Positions 12,501 through 24,500 of a stretch of 64,000 nucleotides of DNA are shown piece by piece. The stretch is from Solen grandis (lineage: Eukaryota; Mollusca; Bivalvia; Adapedonta; Solenidae): assembly GCA_021229015.1 (NCBI GenBank), contig CM037777.1:58073789-58137788 (forward strand), written 5' to 3'. Each line of letters begins with the position of its first letter. The first letter of the stretch is position 1. The notes beneath the pieces were generated by a model. It ran no database searches, was not told where the DNA came from, and saw only the letters and a program-made list of their open reading frames with translations. The translations under genes and the position numbers were made by a program.

Positions 12501-15500
12501 ATTTTTTTATTCAGCCATATTGAACAGAATACAACATAATCAACTTGCAGTCTCATGCCTTTTTCCATGTGCCCTGTGGGACAATTCCTAGATTGGACAA
12601 TTCACCCATGGTTATCTAATTCCCAATATGGAGGTTTTGCAAGATTTTTTTGTCAAGGCCTATTGGCCAATTGGTTTTATTCAGCCTTTTCTGATAACAT
12701 GTATTTATTAGTTTTCTGACAGCTTTTAAGTTCCAGTAGAAAAGAGTCATGTTCATTGATTTTGTGTTTCAGTTTTACTTTTCAAAGCAAGAGTCCGACA
12801 GACTAGAGAGAGAGACAAATGAGGAAGTTCAGAAAAATATGCTCATTGAGTTCGCTAGAAATTCCAATTTACCTGTCCAAAACAGAACACAATCAGGGGG
12901 TGAGTACATTGGAATAATCATAATTTGCATGCTCATTACATGTGTAAACTGTGTAACCCTTTGCCTCATGCAGATGTGTTTTAATGATGTGGCAAACAGA
13001 GCAAACTTAGATTAGCTTAGATTAGACAGCTTCTTTAAAGAGCTGTCTGATGAGGATGTCCTCTGTTTGCTTATAAAATATTACAAATTACAACATCACA
13101 GTTTCAAGTCATGTGACATCGCGTGAAATGCTTTTTTGCACTTGATGTAGTAAATTGAGTCTACATTGGAAGTTAAATAGAAAATCGTTGGAAAATGCTA
13201 TTAAATGTTCATGTTTGGTTTTGTTGCAGCCCCAAGATACTGTGAGAAATGCCATTGTATAAAACCTGACAGGTGCCATCATTGCTCTGTGTGTGGTGTG
13301 TGTGTGTTGAAGATGGATCACCACTGTCCCTGGTAAGTAGGTCATGGTTGTGCATCACAGTACATAATGAGAAATAAGTTAATTGATACAGAGTTCTTTT
13401 AACTCATACAAAGCTGTGGGCACTGGCTGCCTTTGTTTATTTAATCAATTTAATGGACCTTTCTGTTATCTACAAATATATTGATACTGAGTAGCAGCAC
13501 TTAGATACCATGTGATCTGTGTTTATCTGGTTTAATTAAAAGGTATTTTGCACCAAGAATAACAATGCCAGGGTACGATATTAGCAGGGTCTTGTAATTT
13601 GAATCTCTGTACCATATTCACTAAACTAAGTCAGGCATTTTAACCTGGATTTTCTCATGAATATATTATGTGAATTTGACTTCTGCATTAACACCCTCAT
13701 ATAGGAATTTTTAAAAAAAGGTAAAATACAGCAACATGTTATGAATATGTTAAACTTTAAAAATGAAACTACTAGTCCCGGTGGCTTAGTGGTTAGAGCG
13801 TCCACCCAGGAATCGGGAAGTTGTGGGTTCAATCCCAGGCCACAACATACCAAAGTCATAAAAAATAGTACTGGTATAGCTCCCTTTGCTTGGCGCTCAG
13901 CATAAAAATGTAGTTCTAGGACTAGTTGGCCCGGTGTCAGGATAACATGACTGGGTGTGGTATCATGCCACATGTCTACGGTGTGATACTGCAGTGTGGC
14001 GGCAAATATGCATCTCAAGAAGACATCGTCTCCAAATGACTGAAATACTGATGATGGGATGTTAAACCCAATAAACAAACAAACAAACAAAAAGCAAAAC
14101 TCATTTAGTGTAAGCAATTATTACATCAGAGCTGCATAATTACAAACATGAGTTATTAGATAAATCAAGTTATTAAATAAAGCAAGTAAAGTAAGTAAGG
14201 AATAGTATTTTAAATTAGTGTTACAATTTCATGAACTCAAATTTAGATAGGTCATAATGCAAGGAAAGATCTCATGAAAAATATCAGATCGTGTATCTTG
14301 ATTGCTGGACTTGTTTGTTTTGCTATGTTTACACAAGTTAGGGGTATGTCGGGTCACCCCCTTTGTCAGTGATTATTATGGTAGGTCTAGAGAGATACCT
14401 GGTCTCGATATAAAGGATTATTTCACTTAGCAAATACTGCAGTACAAATTAAATGTTTAAAGGATTTTTTTTGGTAAACATTGGAAGGATCTTGAACTGT
14501 TTACATTCATAGTTGATTTTTTAGATATGGAATAAAGTGTATATAGATATTTAATTCACCAGTTTGATATGTGATGAAAATAAAATATATGGCATAACTT
14601 ATTATATGTATTGAACAGGGTTTTTTGTTCCCTTCTCTATTAAGGGTGATTCATAGGCACCTTCCTTTCTGAAAAATTCTTTTTTTTTTTTTCCGTTATC
14701 CAAAATTTGCTGTGCACCCCAGGATTTCTCTCTCCTTCTCTTCCACTCCTTTCACAATTCTTACCAAGTTTAATGGGGCTATATACTATACTGGAGTGTA
14801 TCTGTATATTGCAAAGCCCTGTGATGGAGCTATGAAGTACTTTCTGTTATAAATTTTTTTTTTTTTATATGAAGAAATAAATTCAGGTCTAACCGTCCCC
14901 GATGGCCGTGTGGTCAGAGCGTCCGCCTTGGTTTGATCCCCAACTGTGACATACCAAAGTCATAAAAAATGGTACTGGTATTGCTCCCTTGCTCGGTGCT
15001 CAGCATATAAGGGTAGTTTCAGGACTAATTGGCCTGGTGTCAGGATAATGTGACTGGATGTTGTATCATGCCATATGTCTACAGCGTCATACTGCAGTGT
15101 GGCAGCACTATATCGTCATCGTCTCCAAATGACTGGGATACTGTCAGTGGGATGTTAAACCCAACAAACAAACTCTCAGGTCTTTGTCATTATACTCCTG
15201 CTTTATTTCTGGATGTGGGGTGGGTCTAAACTGGAATTTAGTCTATTTAGACTCGTCCTGTCCAGTCCTAGCTCATCATCTTACCATTCTTTTCCAACTG
15301 TTATTAGTGACTATTTCATCACATATAGGGATAACTCTTGCTGTTAGATTTTTCTTTACACTTCAATTTCTTACTAACAAAATCACATAGGAAAGGACTA
15401 TGTTGTGCTTTTAGCCTTTATTTTATATAGACAGGGTTTGAAGTACTGACAATCAGAGCAGATCCAGATCAGACAGGTCCTTCCAGGAGCTGTCAGACCA

Positions 15501-18500
15501 GGGTCTCCTGTGTTTGGTCATACAATATTACAACTCAGATTCAACAGTCGACTTGGCAAAAAAAAATCAAAAAAAATCATTGTTTCATAATTACCATTTA
15601 AAGTTCATTAAATAGATATTTATTGTGTCATAAATTTGAACATGAATATTCATGAGGTAAAGGGTCAAAGATGATGATTCAGTGTACTGTGTATTTGTTA
15701 TATTGTGTTTCAGGGTGAACAATTGTGTGGGATTTACCACCTACAAGTACTTTGTGATGTTTCTCGGATATGCCCTCGTGTATTGTATATATGTAGGGTT
15801 GACATCATTGAAATATTTTATTCTTTTTTGGTCGGTAAGTATATTTTTTACCCTCATGTTTCATGTGAATATAGAGAAAACAAAATAGAAAAAAACTCGC
15901 ATTAGAGTTTCAGAATTTTTACTTCTTTTTAGAAATTTTTTCTTGAGTTTATGAAATCTATGATAACATTATTATACATAAAATTATATTTTGGACAATG
16001 AAAAGTATGTATATACAGATGTATTTGAAGAAAAAATAAAGCTATGTGTAGCTTTTAACCAACAAACAGAGGCTCTGTATTTTGCTTATCTTGAGGAAAA
16101 AAAAAAAAAAAAAAAATTACTTTTAATTTCACCTATTGAGAATCTATCCCCCATAACTATGAGGATAATGACTTAAATCTATATTACAGGGTGGTGTTGG
16201 CCACAACATGGGCAAGTTCCACGTGTTATTCCTGTTTTTTGTTGCTGTCATGTTTGCCATCAGTTTGATATCACTGTTTGGATACCACTGTTACCTGACT
16301 GCCCACAATAGGTCCACTTTAGGTACGTCGCCCTTATCATATTGCATCATTGTCACAGGATTTTCCATGTTGTTCTAGGGTGAAAAGTATAAACCTTTTA
16401 ATTTATACATTTCTGTTACGTTGCTTGGAGTACAAGCCTTTTCAGCCTATATTTAAACATTTCTTTTATGTGAAGTGGGAAACAAGTACTTAATAATAAA
16501 TTTAAACATTTCTTTTTGTGTTAAGTGGGGAAAAAAGTACTATTAAAATTTCTTTTATTTAAGTGGAAAAAGTATGGGAAAGAAGTACTCAAATTTAAAC
16601 ATATCTTTTATGTTAAGTGGGAAACAAGTACTTAAGGTATAACCCCTCTAATACCCATATTCATTATCTTGTCATTTGACAGAAATATTTCTATGAAACT
16701 TTGTCACTTTGAAGACATCAAAAAATAAAAATGTTCCACCGAGAGTGTTTTCCAGGTTTTATTAGATGTAGGGAGATAATCTGTATTTAAGTTAACATTG
16801 AAATCTATGGGAAATATACAATTTCTGTGAATATGAAAAACAGAACCTGATTTTCGAGGAAAAGTCACGGTAGAAAGATGCACTTTATGATTCTGATTCA
16901 AATTTATGAACACATCATATCTTTACCGTAGGAAATGGAGAAAATTTACTTTTTGTAGTTTTCAGGGGACATAACTCATGACAACAAAATTATAAAGGGG
17001 AGGTAATAAAAGAATTTCTGTCATATGTCATAACATTTCAGTTTGCCTTTAAACATTTCTTTTATGCTAAGTGGGAAACAAGTTCTTGAATCCAAACTAA
17101 TTTCTTTAATCATGATTGGGAATTTTTTAACATACTTGTTGAATGATGTATACTAATTCCGACTGTTCCTGGGTTGCACTGGTACTTGTGGTTAAAAAAG
17201 TTTAGAAAAATTCTCTTCCCAGTGGGAATTGTAGTTGATAAACACACCATTGGACCACAGTGCCCTTTCTAACTTATACTAATGGTATGATTGGTTCTTG
17301 GGTTGGACTAAAATTCCGTCCTTTAAATTGATGATGTCAGGTGGGCGTCTCGCATCCTCTCAGTTGACTGTTTTCTTAATCTCTATGCTCTTCATTGAAT
17401 TGCTTAATATTTGGACAGTTGCATAATTGGATGGACATTTACATTATGCAGTTGACCTGGTGACCTTGACATTTGAACTTTGAACTTATTGTTCTATTTG
17501 TTTTTTCTTCAGAATCATTTAGGTCACCAATATTCCAGTCTGGACCAGATAAGAATGGGTTTAGTTTAGGCAAATTCAACAATTTCATCGAAATATTTGG
17601 TGAAAACAAGAAACTCTGGTTTATTCCTGTCTTTACAAGGTAAGATAAGGCCCCTCATGTCTCCATGCTGGTATTGTTTTTCAATCTAAATTATTCAAAG
17701 AAATCAATGCTGGTATGGAGCATTAATTTATCCTTGTTTCTTAGGAGCCTTTATGAAATTTGCACCTTAAATTACTCTTATTTGTGTAACACATTTTCTA
17801 GAAGGGAAAGAAAAAGTCTTATCTCATGTTTTAGCATGCAGTTAAATGAAATTTTTCGCAGGAAGGTTTTCAAGTGACCAGTATTATAAATTTGTTTTAA
17901 GATTTGAGAAGCAGGCTACCAGCTGTTACATATAAGTGCAATGATGCTCATTAACCATACATACCGATTTTAAGCCTTTACTTCATGTAGATGTGTGTTG
18001 ATGATGTGGCAAACAGGAGAAAATATAATTTTGTATATATACTTTTTGCTCCTTCCAGGAGTTGTCTGATCAGGGTCTCCTGTTTGCTCATACCTTATTA
18101 TAGCTCAGATTCTAAAGTCTGCACAGCAAGAAAGATTCATTGTTTTCAGGGCTCTCGATCTCCATTTTTTGTGCTGGTATTGGGCACCATTCCCCCAGCC
18201 AAATGATTGGTGTTTTTTTTTCACCCATTTTCAAGAAAAATTGCCCATGCAACTGCAAATGTAGGAGCTCATATGAATAACAAGAGGTTGCACAGAATAC
18301 CATTTGATTTCAGTTTTACCCATTAAAGCTACAAGACAGGAACTATTTTGTATATTTTGATCAGTATAATTTTTGTATGAAAGTGCATCAAGAATTGCCT
18401 AAAATTCTCCATACAGGAGAAAACGACACAAAAGTTCCCCCTCCTTATGGTAGAGGTACTGTTCTCCAAAACAGATAGAGAGCCCTGGCTTTATATACTA

Positions 18501-21500
18501 GTTTCAGTAAATTAATATCATATATGTAATACATAGTAAAAAAATCATACCTAAATATTCATGAGGTTAGAGTTTATCCAACAAAGCTTAGTAAAAGACA
18601 AAAGATTATGTCATAATGCAAACAGCGTCTATCATGTGCTTATGTGGAAATATTTTAAAGAAATAAATCTGCAAAACATCTGAAACTGAGGTTTTCCTTT
18701 TGTATTGCATCACTTTAATTATGAAGAAATTAAAGACTGTTATTTCTGTAGGAGCACATTTACAAAAGCATGTATACAAAATAACTATTTTCTTGGTCAG
18801 TTTATAAGGTTGTCCTTAATCTTCAGGTTCTTAAGTTGAGATAAATCTCAGTTTGAGATATGTTGTGAACTGCTGGTCAGAGTATCAGCCTTGAAAGTAC
18901 AAAGGTTGAGACTGAACATGGGCTCTACTTAAAAATGTTGAATCATTTTATTTTTCTTGTTAGATATTGAAGAATGCACCTTTTTAGTTTTAAAATGTAA
19001 AAAATTTAGCCCCGACTTTTCCATTCATGACGAGGTCAACTGCATACAAACAGTATCACAATCAAAACCATGTTTTGTGTAAACCAGGTCAACTATTGAC
19101 TACCTATAATATCAGTTTATAGCCTGCTAGTCAATTTAAATACATCTGTAAACACTTAAAAGATTGAAAGTCTGTGAAGAGCATTATGTGTAACAAGCTT
19201 GTAGGAAAATTACATTACGTTGCACAAGGAGATGTCTCGATTTCTATTGTAGTATTATACAGTGTAAAATGTTGCAGTACAAGTTTTTCTGTCACAACAC
19301 TGTTTGCCATGTTTTCTCTTATGAGAATTCAGCATTGTTAGTCATAATCGTTAATTATTGATTGTGATCTAGTTGTAGAGCTCATGACTACGCATCCAAA
19401 GGTTGCAAGTTAAATCCCCACTTTTTACAAGAATTTCAACACCTTTCTAGAAGCGAATCTTTTACTGATGGATATGATGCTTTGATATTTGAAAATATGT
19501 GATAACAAATGACTTAATTTAGACCTAAAACATAGCATTTAAGTTACTTTACTTTAAACAGTATTTATGTCTGTAATATGCTTTTACATATAAACAAAAC
19601 ATCAGATAGATTCAGCTGTTGGATTAGAGAACAAGTTTGTAGCTTCTAGTTATTTTCAAACTTACAATAGGCATGTTTTATTATATTCGAAATGTATGAC
19701 AGAAGAACTATATATATATATATATATATGATGTGTTCTGCCTATGAGAGTTATGTTTGTTTCCGTGGTTACAGTGAAGGCGATGGTGTGACCTTCCCCA
19801 CGCGCACCACGAGTAGTTCAAGCTCATATCAAACTATGGGGAACACCACTCCCACTATACCAAGGTCAGGCCATCATGTAGCCATGTTATATATGTGTGT
19901 CAGTGTTTTGTAGTCCACATGGGAACTGCCCCACAAACACCAAACTCAGGGCTTGGGGTTGCTTTTGTTTCGTTAACTCTTTAACCTCGTAGAAATGCAT
20001 AAGCAAACACAGTGGAACCAGATCAGATATCTCGTAGAAGGAGCTGTTTGATCAGGGTCACCTCTGTGTGCTCATATAATATTATAATTAAGATTCTATA
20101 CAATTTGCAGTGCAGAGAAACTTCAATTGTTTCTCATACTGGAAATATTTTGTAAATTGATATCCATCAATTCAAGTTATAAATTTGTATGTATGAATAT
20201 TCATGAGGTATAGGGTTAAAAGGACTGGTTCTCATTTTAACATTGTACCACACAGATAAATTTACACCATAGTAATGCTAGATCAGTACAGAATCAATAT
20301 TCCATCTTAAGTATTTCAGTGTTACCCTATCTTTGCAAAGATTCTAGTATGCATAAAGCATGTTCATCTGAATGTCACCTTCTTGATTTCATCTGCTGAT
20401 TTCATTTCATTCATTTTCATAGATTCTGGATAACTGTCAGGTGATAATGAATTAACAAGATGCCATTGTTGACATCTTATTATCTTCTTTCATTTTGAGT
20501 CTAGCGTTGTTCTGTATTTATTGATTTTGGAGTAACAGATAACATCAGCAATATTTATTTGCTGCAAGATCATTACTGATACCATTTCATGAGGTCTTTT
20601 TACTGATTGACAGAGTTATTTCTTAACCTTACTGAAATGTCATTAGATGATGAAAAAGTGTTAAAGTGAAAATCTAAATAGAACGGGAAATCTTCACCTT
20701 TTGCTCATTAACATGTAGACTTTTCTGATTTTGTTTCACTTATTTTCTATTGAAGTTTAAAAGGCTCAGTAGATTCATATAAAGTATGAATTGAGGGCTT
20801 AGTGCCAAGTTATTGTAACTACCTATAAATAAAGAAAGAGTTAATCTAGTTTTTCATAGAACCTTTGAAATGCATATCTTCCTAACTCAGAGTGTATTGA
20901 TTAGGGCTAGTATGTTAATATTTATTTTGTTGAAAATATATATTTGTTCAATATATGAACGTTTACTGGTATAGAATTATATGAAAGCATAGAGATTAAT
21001 TGTTGACAAATATAACAATTCAATTCCTAGGTATTATATAGATAAGTATGCAGAACTTACTTTTTATATCACAATGTACCGGTAGTCTGTGATACTATAG
21101 GCATTCATCAATACTGTCTGAAAAAACTTCATAACTCTAGTACTGCCTCAAGACTGGATGGTTCAAATGGCCGTCTCTGACCTATTTAATGTCGTAATCT
21201 CTCCTATCCTAAACTGGCTTGTGGCTCTCCAGTGTCCCATAATTGAGACTTGTATATTTTACACAGGATCAGAATAATATTTTCCTGAATTGAGAATTAC
21301 TGGCTTTTCACATTTATAACTGGTATTGTGTACGCCTGGCCCCATGTTCTCGAAAATAAAAATGTTACTTAAGTATAATTTTCATACTCAAACTCAACTT
21401 ATGCCCATTAGTTTCAATAGGGATTTGAGTATGATACTCAGATTTGAGCAGGAGATCGTACTAAGTATTTTCTAGAACACAGGACCTTGTGTTTTCAAGT

Positions 21501-24500
21501 GTGACCATGAGGCTTCAGTTTGCTATAGAAAAACCTTTATTTAACCCTTACTAAGCTAAATTTCTTAATTGAACTTGTCCTTTCTTCATTTTTGGACTGT
21601 GCCAATAATTGTTTATGCGGGTTCTTGCTGAAAACTTATAGACTGAATAACGAACAGTGTACACCATGATCAGACTGCACTGGTCGCAAAGCCAGTCAGA
21701 AGTGCGCACAGCATTGTCAGAGTTTAGAATGATATGAGTACGTGTTTAAAATCAAGGTTACTTTTACCATAATCAGTAAGTTAAGCTTGAGTGAGTGTGT
21801 GGGGCAGATCCTATTACTAGCGAAACTTTCTCTTCATATGTGTTTCTTCTTTCTAACATTTGCAAAATAATGGTGAGAAAAAAATGGTTGTAGAGACATT
21901 TTTTTACAAATCTTCTCATTATGTGAATATTTTTAAGAATACTTCATTATTATGAAATTATTGTATTTCCATTAACTACAGTTGAATTGCTTCTATTTGA
22001 GATAAAAATGAACTCGGTTATATTAACAGAAAAAAAGTAAATATTTATAGATTTGATATTGTCAGTGTTTCTTATATGTACTTGATTGACAAAAAGTTTA
22101 TTTATTTATGTCATGTATACTTGTAGTTTTTCCCTCATTGGAAGAATGAATTCTGAGAGAGAGAGAGAGAGAGAAGAATTGAATACTGATTATTTTCTCA
22201 CCATTATTTAGCATGCATGCTATTTTAATCTTACTATCTCTAAACCTTTAGCTTCCTTTGCTCTGTGTCATAGGAAACAAATACTTAGGATTGTTTGTAA
22301 CTATTTTACCATCTAATATTTTAAATATTTAGTAGCCCTACTAAACTGCTAGCATTTTAAGCTAATAGTCAGGGAATGGTCTCAAGAGATTTATATTTCA
22401 TTTACTTTTGGTATGAGGTATTCTGATAGTTCATGTCTTCTATAAAGAACACAATTAACCAGTTTAAAACATTTAAACTTTATTTATTTTACATCAATTA
22501 CGAAACAAGTTATCACAACTTATATTAATCACTCTTGATGGCTATGGTGGTGGTGTATGTGGTCATAATTGTATGAGGAAACCGGAGAGCCTGGAGAAAA
22601 CCCACGTGTCTGGATGGGCAACCACTGTACCCTCTCACGTATGTGACCAGGAATCGAACCCGAGACGAATTGGTGAGAAGTGAGGCGTGTTACCACTTTG
22701 TTATCCAGGCACCCAGTTTAACCAGTATAGTAATATAACATATAAGTTTCTGTAATTTCATTTTCAGTGCCTATGTTATGCCAAGAGTTTGAGCGTTGAC
22801 TGCGAAACTATATTAAGTTCATATAGAAATAGAAGGGATGTAAGTGTTTTATGGTCAGCCCTTGAAATACTTGTTTGAAAGACTATTAAACTAAAATATT
22901 CTTGTTTTAGATATAAACACACTTAATCAAGAAGTATTTGTTTAAAAGGATATTTATGGTAACCAAAAAAGACTTGTTTCTGTGTTAAAAAGATTTCATT
23001 TCCTGCTCTATTGTATTCGTGTACATGTACTTTATAGCATATTTAGAGCTCTTTTGCCGTGCATTAATTTTTTTTTAAATAGGATTAATATCTTGCTTCC
23101 TCTTTTGTGATCTGAGTACATGTACTTTATAATACATGTAGATATTTAGAGCTCTCTTGCATTACTATTGTGTTAATGGTCAATATATATTTACTAACAT
23201 GATACTATTTATAACATAGATTGACAAAATAAATGCTTGTTAGTCTAAAAATAGCCTGCGATCTAAAGCTCAGCAAGATTATCTTGCTTTGAGTTACCCG
23301 CTTATTTCTTGTTGTGTTGATTGTTTTTTTTAATTTTCCCTGATCAGTTTTTCCTTGGTTTATTGTTGTAATATAAAATTGCTGTTGTATCTCACTATAC
23401 TTTTCTGTAACTTATATTCATCTATTTTGAACTTTTAATTCACTTTTTTTAATGGTTTTAATTTCAATGGTTTTTAATTTCATCTGAAAATACTGTTAAA
23501 TATTTGTCCCATTTGTCTTTTCTAAGCATGGATTCTTGAAGTATATTTTTAACAGTAATTGTAAATATTATTTAGTCAAAAATGCTTCTGCTGCATGGCC
23601 TGCCTAAAGCCTGAAAGCTTATCATTCATTACAGTAATTGATTGCTAAGAATAAAGCGCAAAAATTGATAGCAGCTTAACACATTTTCTTTGTAAACGAT
23701 AATACGGTACAATTATTAATACATGTAGTTTTACACATATGTATGACACTGTTTTTTCCTCTTTCAAAGCTGTTATTGTATACAGTTATACAGTTCATGA
23801 TTTATGAACTTTTTGAATTGAAATTGATCCTTGTTTTTTTATTAAGCTGTATGACTATGTTTGAGAGTTCAATGTTTACTTTAGTCTTACTTTTAGAAGG
23901 GTAGGAATGAATGTATTTAAATAAAATGCACATGAAAATGCTGTTTGTAATGATTGATTAAGGACAATATATAATCATGTATGTATGGTGATGTTTTCTG
24001 ACTCAGTCATTTGGCTCCCAAAGGGTGTAAAAGTATGGGTTTCTGTTATACATGTAGTAGTGATGATATATTGGTATTTGTACACTACAGTGCGGGTGAT
24101 GGAGTGACGTTCCCAACTCGGACCGTGGATCTAGACTCGGATGGGCTGTTGGCAGACAGACAACGCTGGATGGAGGAAGGAGAGCTGGATAACCATGTCA
24201 ACAATGGTAGGTCGTGTGATCCCATGGAGATGGGGCAACCTGGCCCCTAGTTCTCGAAAAATATGCAAGATCAGTCTCTGTCTCAAACTTTAATATTTTC
24301 AAATCCATGTTAAATTTCATGGGCATACTTTGTGATTAAGCATAAAAATCATAGTCATAGTTGTTGTTTTGTTTTGATTTTTTTTTTTTTTGCGAGAACA
24401 TGGGGCCATGTGCCTGATTGGAATTGGAGAAGAGCATATCAATGGACCTTTTAAGTTTTTGCTGTGAAAAGTTTAGTCCTTCCTTTACCCATTATCAGGG

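Larger units (their letters stand above)
13333..15713 (+). other. ZDHHC intron 5 with two SINEs and a family B MITE
   Basis: Contains two same-orientation SINE copies (13775-14092, 14895-15172) and a family B element (15431-15668). The rest is AT-rich with T-runs at about 14681-14692 and 14857-14867; no further exon seen. Confidence 0.7.
16323..17512 (+). other. ZDHHC intron 7
   Basis: Contains a degenerate tandem of phrases like ATTTAAACATTTCTTTTATG and AAGTGGGAAACAAGTACT (about 16395-17090, at least five copies), and a SINE fragment near 17162-17277. No exon recognised. Confidence 0.55.
17640..19774 (+). other. ZDHHC intron 8
   Basis: Contains family B copy 3 with a nested hAT-like insertion, and a (TA)n run at about 19709-19729. 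Remaining sequence is AT-rich with no recognised feature. Confidence 0.6.
19865..24090 (+). other. ZDHHC intron 9
   Basis: Holds family B copy 4, a family C foldback element, a family D element, a family 3 SINE and a (GA)n run at about 22155-22174. Several hundred bases at 22780-24060 are AT-rich with no recognised feature. Confidence 0.6.

Noticed and set aside
13626..14117. The longest open frame in the window (163 codons, minus strand).
   Set aside because: It is antisense to a tRNA-derived SINE and its (CAAA)n tail; no protein family resemblance.
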